Positions 43,481 to 56,955 of a stretch of DNA of 64,000 nucleotides are shown piece after piece. The DNA is from Acanthosepion esculentum (Eukaryota > Mollusca > Cephalopoda > Sepiida > Sepiidae). Position 1 is the first letter of the stretch, and each line of letters starts with the position of its first letter. A program made the translations under genes and the position numbers. The stretch is taken from the NCBI GenBank assembly GCA_964036315.1, contig OZ038480.1, forward strand, positions 12,027,305 through 12,091,304, written 5' to 3'. Under the pieces are notes generated by a model, which was not told where the DNA came from, made no database searches, and saw nothing but the letters and a program-made list of their open reading frames with translations.

Positions 43481-45697
43481 ATAGCCAGAGATAAATAGAA
43501 AGATAAGCAGGAAGATAAATGGAGAGATAGCGAGATATTGCGAGATATTGCGATATCTTTCGAGAGATGGTTAGAGGGAGTGGAAAGAGGAAGGCGGAGG
43601 AGGTTGGCAATGAGCGGAAGAAATACAGGAATGGGAGTAAAGATAATGATATTGGATACAGAATGATTAGATTCGAAAAGAAGGGTTAGAGAAAAGGATA
43701 AAATTTGAGAGAGTGGTCCGGAGAAAGTGGGGAGGAGGAGTAGTTTAACATGCAATGAAGAGAGAGAAGGGAAAAGGAAGAAGGGTGAGAAGCACAAGAG
43801 GCGGGTAATTAGGTCTAATCGAAAGAGATTGAATGAAGCAGGCGTTTGATAGAGATCTGAATGAAGATAGGTAAGATAAGTGAAGAAGGAAAAACGAGAG
43901 ATTAAGGGGACAGTGATTGAATGATAAAGGGAAAAAGTTTAAAGGAAAGAAGGAGAAAGAGAAAGAGAAAGAGAAAGAAAACGAAAGAACACTGAAAGAA
44001 GATGGAGGAAAAGGTGAGAGAGGTCAAAATGGAGGAGTGATAACGAAATCGATGATGAAAGGAAGTGAGAGGGCAACGAAAGAATGAAAAGTACAGAGAA
44101 ATAAAAATAGAAATGGAGAGAGAAAGACAGAGAGATGAAAGAGGAAAACGGGAGATTAAGGAGGGAGTGATTTCTAGATAAAGGGAAAAGGAGACTAAAC
44201 AAAAAATGAAAGGAAAAAAAGAGAAAGAGAAAGAAAACAAAAGAGGTCAGAAAGAAGATGAAGGGAAAGAGAGAGAGAGAGGGAGGGAGGGGAAAGAAGG
44301 TAAGAGAGGGGGGCAACGGAAGAACGAAAAGGACAAAGAAAGTCAATGAGAAATAGAAAAAGAAAGAAAAAGACAGAGAGAAGGAACAAGAAAACAAGAG
44401 ATTAATGGGAGCGTGATAGATAAACGAATGAGAATAAGGTGAAGTTGAGGCGAACATAAATAAAGTGAGAGAAAAAGAGTTAGAAGACAGGAAAAAGAGA
44501 GGAGACAGAGAACGATAGAGTGATACATGGTAGAGAGAAAACAGGAAAAAGAGAGAAGAGACAGAGAACGATAGAGTGATACATGGTAGAGAGAAAACAG
44601 GAAAAAGAGAGAGGAGACAGAGAACGATAGAGTGATTCATGGTAGAGAGAAAACAGGAAAAAGAGAGGAAGCAGAGAACGATAGAGTGATACATGGTAGA
44701 GAGAAAACAAGAAAAAGAGAGAGGAGACAGAGATCGATAGAGTGATACATGGTAGAGAGAAAACAGGAAAAAGAGAGGAAGCAGAGAACGATAGAGTGAT
44801 ACATGGTAGAGAGAAAACAAGAAAAAGAGAGAGGAGACAGAGAACGATAGAGTGATACATGGTAGAGAGAAAACAGGAAAAAGAGAGAGGAGACAGAGAA
44901 CGATAGAGTGATTCATGGTAGAGAGAAAACAGGAAAAAGAGAGAGGAGACAGAGAACGATAGAGTGATACATGGTAGAGAGAAAACAGGAAAAAGAGGAA
45001 TAAAAAGAAACCGGGAGAGGGACTGGAGAAGAAACGATAAAAAAAAGAAGATAACGAAGAGTGATAACGAAAGTGACGATGGGAGGAAGAGAGTGGAAAG
45101 TGACAAAGAGAAAAAAAAGACAAAAAGAGGTGTAGATAAAGAAAAGACAGGGAGAAGAAAAGTGAAAAGAAGGAAAGGAAAGAAAGAAAGGAAAAGAGAG
45201 AAAACAATAGTGTAAAAAGAAAAAGAGTGAGTGAAGAAGGGAGCATTAGAGGGAGTGAGAGTGAAAGAGATAGAAAGGGAAATAAGAACATTAGAATTAG
45301 AGAATGATTAATTGATCGATCGATAGATTAAGAAAAAGTCTCGGGTGTGTTTTTTTAAAAAAGCAGATAAGGAGAAAATGAGAGAGAGAATGAAAGCGAA
45401 CAGAAAGAAAGGAAGGGGGAGCACGAGTTAACTATACAATGTCATAGAAAGAGAATTGAATTAATCGGTAGATTGAGAGGGAGATAAAGCGATAAAGAGA
45501 GAGTGGTATGGATTGTAAGAGAGGAGACAGAGAATGATGGAGTGATATATGGTAGAGAGGAGAGAGCAAACGATAGAGTGATACATGGTAGAGAGGAAAA
45601 CACGAAGTCCTGAAAGATAGAGTAAAATAAATGAGATAACAAGGAGAGATATTGGAAAATTGATAAGAATCAGATCAATTAATGATCAAAGGATAAA

Positions 45698-45734
<37 letters not shown>

Positions 45735-45965
45735 ATAGATAGATAGATAGATAAAGAGATAGAGATAGAGAGAGAGAGAAAGAGAAGGGGAAGAAAGAAA
45801 GAGATGGAAAGACGTAGTGTGAAAAAAAGCACGAATGAAAAGCAGAGAGTGTCAAAGTAGAATGGTAAAAAAAGAAAGAGTTGTTCTCTTACCGAAGACA
45901 TCAAAGGAATAAAGGGTAAGGGAATAATGCTCTGAAGATAAATAGATAGATAGATGGATAGATAG

Positions 45966-46022
<57 letters not shown>

Positions 46023-46145
46023 AAGAGAAAGAGAGAGACAAATGTGGTAAAGAGGACGTAAAAATAAATTAGTCAGATCGAGGAAGAGAGTGGGTTTGAA
46101 AAGATGTCAGAAAAAAAGAGAAGGAGATTTGGAAAGAAAGAACGA

Positions 46146-46201
<56 letters not shown>

Positions 46202-46494
46202 AAAGAGGCTGGGCATAGAGAAAGGAAAAAGAGGATGTGAAAAAGACCCGGTGTGATATGAAGGAAGAAGAAAGAGAGAGGATAACAGAAGAGACATATA
46301 AGAAGGGGGAAAGAGCAAATAGATATGAAAACAAAAGGAGTGCTAGAGAGAGCGGAAATTGACGAGAGAGAAAGAGAGAAAGAGAGACAAACACGTAAAA
46401 TAGCGGATGTCGTCGAAGTTGGGTAAGAAAAGAAGACAAGAAATGTGTGAGATAAGGATAGTTTGAAAGTGAGGAGAGAGAGGGGAGAGAGAAG

Positions 46495-46533
<39 letters not shown>

Positions 46534-46639
46534 ACGATGAAAGAGAAACCAAAGATGGTACGAGTCGAGAGAAACAAAAGATAAAAATAAATGGAAGAGT
46601 AGGAGGTAGATAGATAGATAGATAGATATGAAAAGAACG

Positions 46640-46671
<32 letters not shown>

Positions 46672-46715
46672 AGTGCGAGAAAGAAATAGATAGATAGATA
46701 GATATGAAAAGAACG

Positions 46716-46749
<34 letters not shown>

Positions 46750-46890
46750 TGCGAGAAAGAAATAGATAGATAGATAGATAAAGGAGAGGGACAATGAAAG
46801 AGAGAAAAGCATAGAGGGAAGACATGGAGAAAGAGTAATGGTAAGAGATATAATGAAGTGTAAAGAGCAAATGAAGGAGGGGAGATTGAA
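43481..46890 (+). repeat. 3.4-kb purine-rich strand-asymmetric block
   Basis: The plus strand is dominated by A and G across the whole block, with (GA)n, (GATA)n (45950-45985, 46607-46628, 46690-46703, 46763-46780), (AAAG)n (46138-46203) and diverged repeats. The very long serine/leucine/phenylalanine frames on the minus strand are by-products of the asymmetry. No gene is recognised. Confidence 0.9.
44498..44995 (+). repeat. Minisatellite, 54-56-bp unit, about 9 copies
   Basis: The anchor TGATACATGGTAGAGAGAAA starts at 44521, 44577, 44633, 44687, 44743, 44797, 44853, 44909 and 44965. Spacing alternates between 56 and 54 bp according to whether the unit has GAGAGGAGACAG or GAGGAAGCAG. Degenerate relatives lie at 45485-45600. 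Confidence 0.95.
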
Positions 46891-46948
46891 TATGCGTGCT
46901 GACATTAACGTTCATAAATAAACAGAATAAAACACGCGCACTAACACG

Positions 46949-48253
<1,305 letters not shown>

Positions 48254-48294
48254 TAACACGAACTACAGTCACAGACACACACACACACACACAC

Positions 48295-48715
48295 AAGATA
48301 GATCGGAAGATAACGACCGGAAGGTTTAGTATCGACTGATTACCAAAAATAAAATAAATATAAACGGAATAGTAATATTAGTATGTATGAAAGAGACGGA
48401 TGATGGAAAACGACATGTACCGATAGATTTATAGATCAATCGATGAAAACCTGGTTGAGTTGGCTAAGTGAAGGACACATTAGCTAGTCTGTACCTACAG
48501 TTTATTGAATTACGGCAACTTCCGGTTATTTGCAGCCAACTTGTATAGTAAAGTTTATATTAGATGTGTGTAAAAGTTGCCAGCAATCATTTCTTCGTAA
48601 TTAAAAATAATCGGTTTTTAATATGCATATAGCCTCTAGTTAAAAAGGGAACCTTTACACAAAGTTATTTAATAATCAAATAATATATATATATATATAT
48701 TTAAAAAAAAAAGAC
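48295..48715. other. Unassigned sequence
   Basis: No recognised gene; short (TA)n at 48682-48701. Confidence 0.5.
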
Positions 48716-48878
48716 GAATTTCAGTGGGAGAAAAGAGATAAAGCGTGAAAAAAGACGTCGAGTGAGAAAAGCGAGAGGTGGAGAGTGAGAAAGAAAGAGT
48801 TGAAAGAGTCAGTGAAAAGATTAAGAGAGAGAGAACAGGAAGAGAATGAGAGGAAATTAAAGCGAGAGATAAGCAGAG

Positions 48879-48912
<34 letters not shown>

Positions 48913-48956
48913 TGAAAGATGCACAAAAAATAAAGACAGAAAAACCGAGTGAGAAA

Positions 48957-49004
<48 letters not shown>

Positions 49005-49155
49005 AGTAAACAGAGAAAGCGAGTAAAAGAGAGGCAAATAAAAAGAAAGATTGAAATGCAGAAAATGGAAAGGAAGAAAGTGAGAAATAGAGGGAGAAAG
49101 AATGACAGAGAGAGGAGGAGAGAGAGAGAGAGAAGAGAGAGAGAAAGAGAAGCAT
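48716..49155 (+). repeat. Purine-rich (GA)n block
   Basis: (GA)n runs at 48876-48897 and 48961-49002 inside A/G-rich sequence. Frames in all directions are low complexity. Confidence 0.9.
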
Positions 49156-50404
49156 GATATTGTTTTCATGTTCTAAACTTGGCTGTAGCTTAAATAACTA
49201 AACGAAACAAAAAATACACAGTATTTTGATGTCATAACTAACAAAAGATACAGTAGCTGTATGTTGCCATTTTCTCAGCAAGTAACGAGAGATAATCATT
49301 TAATTACATCTTAACATGAAGCTGCCAAGATTATCATCAAAATTGGTACTGGAATAGATGCTGGAAGTTAACTGGTTTAATGCATTCTTGAACCTCGAAG
49401 ATAGATGTGTCATTATTTCAGATTAGATTCCAACGTTTTCATGGATATTGTTTTCGTTTTCATTCGGTAGTTATAATAAAAAGCAACTGAAATTAATGTT
49501 CAAGAAGTACTCTTTGGTTGTCAGTGCTTCATCCAATAAAATTCAAGAGAATATTACTACTGGTGCAAATCAAGCCAGCGAAATAAGATGAAAGAAAAAT
49601 TAATGACAGTCAGCAATGCCTCACCTGGTAAAATTTAAGATATTAATAATTATTAATTAGTCCATCAGAAGTTATTATGTAGATAGCAGAAACATCAATA
49701 ACTTGAATTTTTTTTTATCAAATCTTTAGACGTCAAAGCAAAACTTGGGTTAATTTTCTGCTAGTTTTAGCACATTTATAAAAATTGCAATAAACTTTTT
49801 ACAGGAGAGAAGATAATGGTAGGGATATCTTCAAGTCCCGATCTCAAAAATTCAGGGTCAATTGTGAAGATGAATAGTAGCACACATGTCAGCAAAGGAG
49901 ACCCACGGGTAGCAATTTAAACCAACATGTCGGAAATTGAACATGCTGAAGTAAACAATTTAACAAAATCAATAGATAATAAATTACTGGCTATTATTGA
50001 GAGCACGGATCACTATATTAAGATATAAAAGCTTCAAATGTATATGTTTGTTCTATTATAGGTGTTGATCAAGTGTGGATAATTTTATTACCTCTTCATT
50101 GAAGTAAAAAGCGATTTTCTGGTTTTGCAAAATAACTTCAGATTACAGTTTTTACAATAAATCAACTTTCAAAAGACATGTTTAAACACCACTTAAAATG
50201 GTTTAAACACCACTTAAAATGGTTTAAACACCACTTAAAATGTAACACAAGCTTTGTTGTGACGTCTAAATTAACAGTTTAAGACTTGACAAACATTTTT
50301 TAAAGCAAATTCGAGTTATTGAGATTTATATGCTTTACATGTTAAATTCATACGGATTTTATTCTCATAAGTCCTTACGTAAATAAAGCAAATAAAATTA
50401 AGAT
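49156..50404. other. Unassigned AT-rich sequence with ~80-bp degenerate motifs
   Basis: TGCTTCATCCAATAAAATTC (49527) and AATGCCTCACCTGGTAAAAT (49615) belong to a loose repeat also found right of the satellite (53483, 53605). TTAAAATGGTTTAAACACCAC is repeated three times at about 50185-50240. No gene is recognised. Confidence 0.5.
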
Positions 50405-50604
50405 GGTTTGGTTGATTTTGGTTTAGTTTTACGACATATCAACCTCAATGAGTTATTTAATGTCGACCAGAATTATATCGCTGGTAATATTTGGTTCTCA
50501 AGAAAGTATTTCTGATAGTATTTCTTTCTAAAAATGTATTGCTGGTAATAAAACCAATTTTTACAAGTTTTTACCCAAGTTTGGAGGTGAACTATTTGCC
50601 CATA
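50405..50604 (+). repeat. Left flank of satellite, homologous to 35931-36240
   Basis: CAACCTCAATGAGTTATTTAATGTCGACC and the ATGTATTGCTGGTAAT motif match the reverse complement of 36130-36190. The junction with the first satellite unit (AGCTGGGACCCTAACAGGTG) is the same as at the solo locus. Confidence 0.9.
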
Positions 50605-53440
50605 GCTGGGACCCTAACAGGTGCTACCACTCCGTGTCAGGGTGGACCAGGGAACACCAGCAATTAAGTGGTGGTTCCACGCGACCAGTAACCTTCTGAT
50701 AAGAGGCCTTGATGTCGGATGTAGTTTATCGTCATACCCAGGATGGCCCTGACAGTTGCTACCATCTCGGGTCAGGGTGGACCTGGGAACACAGCAATTA
50801 AGAGGTGGTTCCACGCATCCGAAACCTTCTAATAAGATGCCTTGATGTCGGATGTAGTGTATCGTCATAGTCAGGACGGCCCTGACAGGTGCTACCACCT
50901 CGGTTCAGGGTGGACCTGAGAACACCAGCAATTAAGAGGTGGTTCCAAGCGCTCCGAATCATTCTGATAAGTTGCCTTGATGTCGGATGTAGTTTATCAT
51001 CATACTCAGGACGGCCCTGACATGTGCTACCACCTCGGATCAGGGTGGACTTGGGAAAACCAGCAATAAAGTTTTGGTTCTCCGCGCTCAGAAACCTTCT
51101 GATAGGAGGCCTTGATGTCGGATGTAGTTTATCGATATACTCTGGACGGCCCTGACAGGTGCTACCATCTCAGGTCAGGGTGGACTTGGGAACACCAGCA
51201 ATTAAGAGGTGGTTCCACACGCTACAACAGCTTCTGATAAGATGCCTTGATGTCGGATGTAGTTTATCGTCATACCTAGGACGGCCCTGACATGTGCTAT
51301 CACCTCGGGTCAGGCTGAATCTGGTAAAAACCAGCAATGAATAGGTGGTTGCAAGGGCTCCAAAACCTGCTGATAAGATGCCTTGATGTTGGATATAGTT
51401 TATCGTCATACTCAGGACGGCCCTCACAGGTGCTACCACCTCGGATCAGGGTGGACCTGGGAACACCAGCAATTAAGAGGTGGATCCACGCGCTCCGAAA
51501 CCTTCTGATAAGAAGCCAAAAGGTCGGATGTAATTTATCGTCATACTCTATACGGCCCTGACAGTTGCTACCACTTCGGTTCCGGGTTGACCTGGGAACA
51601 CCAACTATTAGGAGTTGGTTCCAATCGCTCCGAAACCTTCTGATAAGAGGCCTAGATGTCGGATGTAGTTTATCGTCATACCCAGGACAGCCCTGACAGT
51701 TTTTGCCACCTCCGGTCAGGGTGGACATGAGAACACCAGCAATTAAGAGGTGGTTCCAAGCGCTCCAACAGCTTCTGATAAGATGCCTTGATGTCTGATG
51801 TAGTTTATCATTATACTCTAGACGGCCCTGACAGTTGCTACCACCTCGGGTCAGGGTGGACTTGGGAACATCAGCAATAAAGGTGTGGTTCTACGGGCTC
51901 CAAACCTTCTGATAAGAGGCCTGGATGTCGGATGTAGTTTATCATTATACTCTAGACGGCCCTGACAGTTGCTACCACTTCGGGTCAGGGTGGACTTGGG
52001 AACATCAGCAATAAAGGTGTGGTTCTACGGGTTCCAAACCTTCTGATAAGAGGCCTGGATGTTGGATATAGTTTACCGTAATTCTCAGGACAGCCCTGAC
52101 AGTTGCTACCACCTCGAGTCAGGGTGGATCTGTGAACACCAGCAATTAAGAGGTGGTTCCAAGGGCTCCGAAACCTTCTCATAAGATGCCTTGATGTCGG
52201 ATGTAGTTTATCGTCATTCTCAGCACGGCCCTGACAGGTGCTACCACTCGCATCACGGTGGACCTGGGAACACCAGCACTAAAGAGGTGGTTCCACGCGC
52301 TACGAAACCTTCTGATAAGTGGCCTCAGATGTCGTATGTAGTTTATCATCATACTATAGGCGGCCCTGACAGCTGCTACCACCTCGGGTCAGGGTGGACC
52401 TGGGAACACCAGAAATTAAGAGGTGGTTCTACGCGCTTCGAAAGCATCTGATAAGTGGCCTAGATGTCGGATGTAGTTTATCGTCATACCCAGGACAGCA
52501 CTCACAGTTGCTACCACCTCGGGTCAGGTGTACCTGGGAACACCAGTAATTCAGAGGTGGTTCTATGCGCTCCGAAACCTTCTGATAAGATTCCTTGATG
52601 TCGGATGTAGTTTATCGTCATACTCAGGACGGCCCTGACAGGTGCTACCACCTCGGATCAGGGTGGATCTGGGAAAACCAGCAATTAAGAGGTGTTTTCC
52701 AGCGCCCCGAAACCTTCTGATAAGAGGCCTATATGTCGGATGTAGTTTATCATCATACTCTAGACGGCCCTGACTGTTGCTACCACCTCGGGTCAGGGTG
52801 AAATTCGGAACACCAGCAATAAAGATGTGGTTTTACGCGCTCCGAAACCTTCTGATAAGAGGCCTTGATGTCGGATGTAGTTTATCGCCATGCTCTGGAC
52901 GGCCCTGACAGCTGCTACCACATCCCGTCAGGGTGGACCTGAGAACACCAGCAATTAAGAGGTGGTTCCAAACGCTCCGAAACCTTCTGATGAGATGACT
53001 TGATGTCGGATGTAGTTTATCGTCATACTCAGGATGGCCCTAACAGGTGCTACCACCTCGGTTCAGGCTGGACCTGAGAACACCAGCAATAAAGTTTTGG
53101 TTCTACGCGCTCATAAACCTTCTGATAAGAGGCCTTGATCTGGGATGTAGTTTATCGAAATTCTCTGGACGGTCCTGACAGTTGCTACCACCTTGGGTTA
53201 GGGTAGCCCTGGGAACACCAGCAATTAAGAGGCTTTTACCGGTTCCTCAAAACCTCCCGAAAAAAGGCCTTGCTGTCGTATTTAGTTTATCGTTATACCC
53301 AGGACGGCCCTGACAGGTGCTACCATCCAGAGTAGACATGGGAACACCAGCAATTTAGATGTGGTTCCACGCGCTCCTCCGAAACCTTCTGAGAAGAGGC
53401 CTTGATGTGGATGTAGTTTATCGTCATAGCGAGGACGGAA
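50605..53440 (+). repeat. Satellite array, ~134-bp unit, about 21 copies
   Basis: The unit runs GGCCCTGACAGGTGCTACCA, then AGCAATTAAGAGGTGGTTCC, CGAAACCTTCTGATAAGAGG and TTGATGTCGGATGTAGTTTA, then TCGTCATACTCAGGACG. Starts measured at GATGTCG (50711, 50844, 50979, 51114) give spacings of 133-135 bp. Units are diverged by scattered substitutions and short indels. Short open frames over the array on both strands are translations of the unit. Confidence 0.96.
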
Positions 53441-53758
53441 ATTGAGATGGAATTAATCATTAGTAAATTAATAATTATTGACATTGCTTTATCTAATAAT
53501 AAATGTCAATAGAATATTACTATTACTAACGCTACTAATGGAAATAAAGCAAGTGAAAATAAGTTGAAAGGAATATCGGTGAAAATTATGAATCGTTGAA
53601 TTTGCTTCATCTATGATTCAAGATAATATTGTAACCCGAAATTAAAGATAATATGACATCGATATTCGAACCTCTTTGGATAAATGTCATTAATATTCGA
53701 AAATTAATTCTGACTTCATTCTATATTATTTGTACTCTTTTCTTTACTACTATTTCCA

Positions 53759-53762
<4 letters not shown>
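53441..53762. other. Right flank of satellite
   Basis: AT-rich with degenerate motifs TTGCTTTATCTAATAATAAA (53483) and TTGCTTCATCTATGATTCAA (53605), related to sequence at 49.5-49.7 kb on the left side of the array. Confidence 0.55.
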
Positions 53763-53810
<48 letters not shown>

Positions 53811-53811
53811 A
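53763..53811. repeat. (CTA)n microsatellite
   Basis: About 16 pure ACT/CTA triplets. Confidence 0.95.
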
Positions 53812-53989
53812 TATCCACACACACACATTAAAAAATAATGCAGGTTACACTGCTGAAGACAGTTGTAGAATGTTACGAGAATGACTTTCCTGCCTTCAAA
53901 ATCAGCCTTCGAAATACTGGCTTTTGCTTGGAATTGAACGCTGATCTTCAATTCCGATGGTGAATACGCACACACACAGTGAGGAGAGG
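53812..53989. other. Unassigned sequence
   Basis: Short stretch with TTGGAATTGAACGCTGATCT (53930-53949), faintly B-box-like in reverse; nothing firm. Confidence 0.35.
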
Positions 53990-54710
53990 GTAGAATGAGA
54001 GGGAGTGAGAGATAGAGAAGGAGGGGAGAGACGGGAGAAAGAGAAATAGGGAGATAGGGAGATAGAAGGATTGCGAGAGAGTGAAGGGGAAAGAGATTAG
54101 GGAGAAAGAGAGAAATAGTGAGATAGAAAGATTGAGAGTGAGAGATGGAGAGAGTGTGAAGGAGAGAGAGAGAGAGGAAGAGAGAAATGGAGATAGGAGG
54201 ATTGAGAGTGAGAGAGAGGGAGTGGGGAAGGAGAGAGGAGAAAGAGAGAGATGGCGATAGAATGATTAAGAGTGAGAGTGAAGGGGAAAGAGAGTGGGAA
54301 GAGAGAGAAATAGATAGAAAGATTGAGAGTGAGAGATGGAGAGAGTGGGAAGGAGAGAGGGAAGAAAGAAGGATTGAGAATGAGAGAGAGTAGGGGAAAG
54401 AGAGGGGGAAAGAGAGAGATGGATATAGAAGGATTGAGAGTGAGAGAGAGAGTGGGGAAGGAGAGAGGAGAAAGGGAGAGATGGATATAGAAGGATTGAG
54501 AATGAGAGAGAGAGAGAGAGAGAGTGGGGAATGTCAGAGGAGAAAGAGAAAGATGGAAAGAGAAGCATTGAGAGTAAGCGAGAGAGAGAGAGAGAGAGAG
54601 GGGGAAAGGGAAAGATGGGGATAGAAGAATTGAGAGAGAGAGAGACTGAGATGGAAAGACAGAGAGTGTGAGAGAGAAGGAAGGAGAGGAGAGGAGAGGG
54701 TAAAGAATGT
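53990..54710 (+). repeat. Purine-rich minisatellite, ~60-bp degenerate unit
   Basis: The anchor AGAAGGATTGAGAGTGAGAG or a variant recurs near 54131, 54199, 54262, 54319, 54371, 54431 and 54493, with AGAGGAGAAAGAGAGAGATG between. The plus strand is almost all purine. Confidence 0.9.
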
Positions 54711-55650
54711 AGTCTATCTTTTGCCGTTTCTATTTTACTGATAAAGAGATTTATGCACACCACCCTATCATTAACTCTTTTTCGAATGTTTCACCCTCCA
54801 TTAAAAGGGAAAGCCGTCACACAAAGGTAGTAGAAATACTCTGAGTGGCCTCTAGACGGACTCGGGGTGTAGAGGGTGGTCAGTTGATGGAGGAGGTCAG
54901 ATACACGGCAAGTTGGTGTTTTAGGTCGGAGGCGGTGACATTTTATCAGACAACTCAAGATATTGGCGCAGAGTCGCCTGGTTACAAAGAAGAAAGTCAA
55001 TCTCTGAAACAATCATGGATAGTAGTGGAAAGGAGAGTGAACGAAAGAGTAGAAAGACTCTCATAAAGAAAGAAAGACAGAGAGAGAGAGAGAGAGAGAG
55101 AGGGGGAGAGGGAAGGTTAGGAAGTGTAAAAACTTGTATAGGAAAATTCCTATATTATATCTCTTCGATGGTTGTATATCGCGTCAACTAGGCTGAGGTA
55201 AGAAGCCGCCATGTTTATGATTGCTTATGGACTGTCGTTTATTTAGTCGGGAAATTCGAAGAAAGATGGAATGAGATTATAAAAATAAAAGCAGGAAGAG
55301 TAAGCAAAGACTGAAAAATAAACGAATGGAAATGATGGACGACAAAGTTTTTATTTAATTTTTGTTTTTAGAATTGATTTCTTTCTGCACTCTAAGAGTG
55401 GGTCAGCGTAATGGTTATCAAAACCGAAAAGGAAATTCTCAAACAGATTTCAAATTTCGTCCTCAATCATTACAGGAACAAAATCAATATCCATACATTG
55501 AAACTTGTCGCGACCGCCTTTGGCCGCTCCCTAAAAGGAAGAGAACAGCGGCTTCGGCCTTGACCTTTTCGATCGGGTTCCCTACACGCTGTGTAATTTA
55601 GTCTCATTTCGTTTTAGGATTGGGCTAATTACTTTTTTTAGTTCCGTTTG
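54711..55650. other. Unassigned sequence
   Basis: The frame at 55362-55601 contains GQRNGYQNRKGNSQ and ends RKRTAASALTF, basic and gag-like in composition, but no domain is recognised. (GA)n lies at 55077-55102. Confidence 0.35.
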
Positions 55651-56419
55651 TGTTACGAAACTCTAGTCGTAATACACCTTTTAGCATTCTTAGATATTTG
55701 TTTTTTCGTAGCAAATATCAACTCATTTTTTTGAGAGATATTTTAAGCAATTTTGTTTGTTGTTAGTCTCCCTTATCATAACACAGGGACTTCTCGCCGA
55801 ATTCACGGTCGGTGCGCAGGCTCCTGACCCTTGTGGCCAAGACGCCGACCCAGGCTGCGTATTGTCCGTCGCCGATACCGAGCACTGCATCGCAATGCCA
55901 GCCCCCTATTCCTGCCTGACACGTCCAATCCAAAACCTGACCAGCTAACCAGCAGCGATCACCTACAGCGATCAACGATCACCTGCGACGACCAGCAGCG
56001 ATCATCTGCAACGACCAACCTTTCCCGTATTCTATCGGTTGTAATTACTACGGGAGGTTTCGACACCGACCTCGACCAGCAATGCCTGCACTGCAACGTC
56101 CAACCGTCGACACGACCGGAACGTGTGCACCTCATCTCCAACCATCGACACGACCAGTCCAAGCCTCGACACGACCAGTCCGACAACCGTTACCGTGATT
56201 ACCAGACCAATATACCCCCCGGCCTCTCCTTTATAAATAAACTTAGCATTAATCATATATATCCTCGTTCTGTTGTCCATTTTGTTTCACCTTGTCAGAT
56301 TTCACGTCTTTAATTCGAAAAACGTTAGCGGACCTTTTGTGACCTCATCATCTATCTACGATACGGATGCGTTCGGGCTGTGGTTTCATATTGCGCCCCG
56401 CCTCCAGGGGTCCGCTACA
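55651..56419 (+). mobile_element. GC-rich LTR-like block
   Basis: It begins TGTTACGAAACTC and ends GGGTCCGCTACA (TGTTA...CTACA). CTCCTTTATAAATAAACTTA at 56225 combines a TATA-like and a polyadenylation-like signal, as in LTRs. The 55800-56200 part is far richer in C and CpG than anything nearby and has short repeats (AGCGATCACCT four times, TCGACACGACCAGTCC three times). A 9-bp inverted pair TAGCGGACC/GGTCCGCTA lies at 56323 and 56409. No target duplication was found, so it may not be an LTR. Confidence 0.4.
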
Positions 56420-56955
56420 AACTTGTAACTATTATTTTAAGTAGGTTAACAAAGAAGACAGTGGATAAGTGAGAATAACGGATTATCTTACCCTTTTTTA
56501 CTATAGGACTTTTAACGCCCGTTCGATGTTGATTAAAAAATGTATCTTGTTTTCTTTCCGGGGGACTTCTTAGTCTCCAGTCAACCACGTGTCGCATTGC
56601 ACACTACACAATACATTATCTTCTGTTCGAAAACACATGACCACAATAACATCTTCACTGTAACCTATCACATAAATATATATCTACCTCTAAGACAAAA
56701 TACTCCTCTTCAACAAACTGTCAAATATTGGCCACGTGGTCATGTCACATGTCCCGTAATCCATTAGGGTTGTACTGCAGCCATAGCAACAATAGCGTGT
56801 CTCGAGCATTGATAGCTTAACAGAGCTTATCTTTCTTTTCCTTTTCCTAGACTGGCTGCCATCTCAAGGTAAGAGAGACCAGCCAGCCGTAATATTTAAC
56901 TCGTAGCTGGGGTGAGGTTAGGAGAATAGATGGTTTTGTATCTTTCCCTAAGCTA
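56420..56955. other. Unassigned sequence
   Basis: Contains an inverted pair GACTGGCTGCC/GACCAGCCAGCC near 56850-56890 that resembles part of a SINE body. No gene is recognised. Confidence 0.4.

Noticed and set aside
43939..45291. A 450-residue open frame on the minus strand, rich in serine, leucine and phenylalanine, with repeated SLPCITLSFSV-like segments
   Set aside because: It is the translation of the purine-rich minisatellite. Several frames are open at once, the residue repeat follows the DNA repeat, and there is no domain or codon bias.
50605..53440. CRISPR-like array
   Set aside because: There are no short spacers between conserved repeats. The whole 134-bp unit repeats contiguously with gradual divergence, and the context is eukaryotic.
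54791..55066. A host exon (frames on both strands over 54791-55066)
   Set aside because: No recognisable domain, no supporting splice sites, and both strands are equally open.
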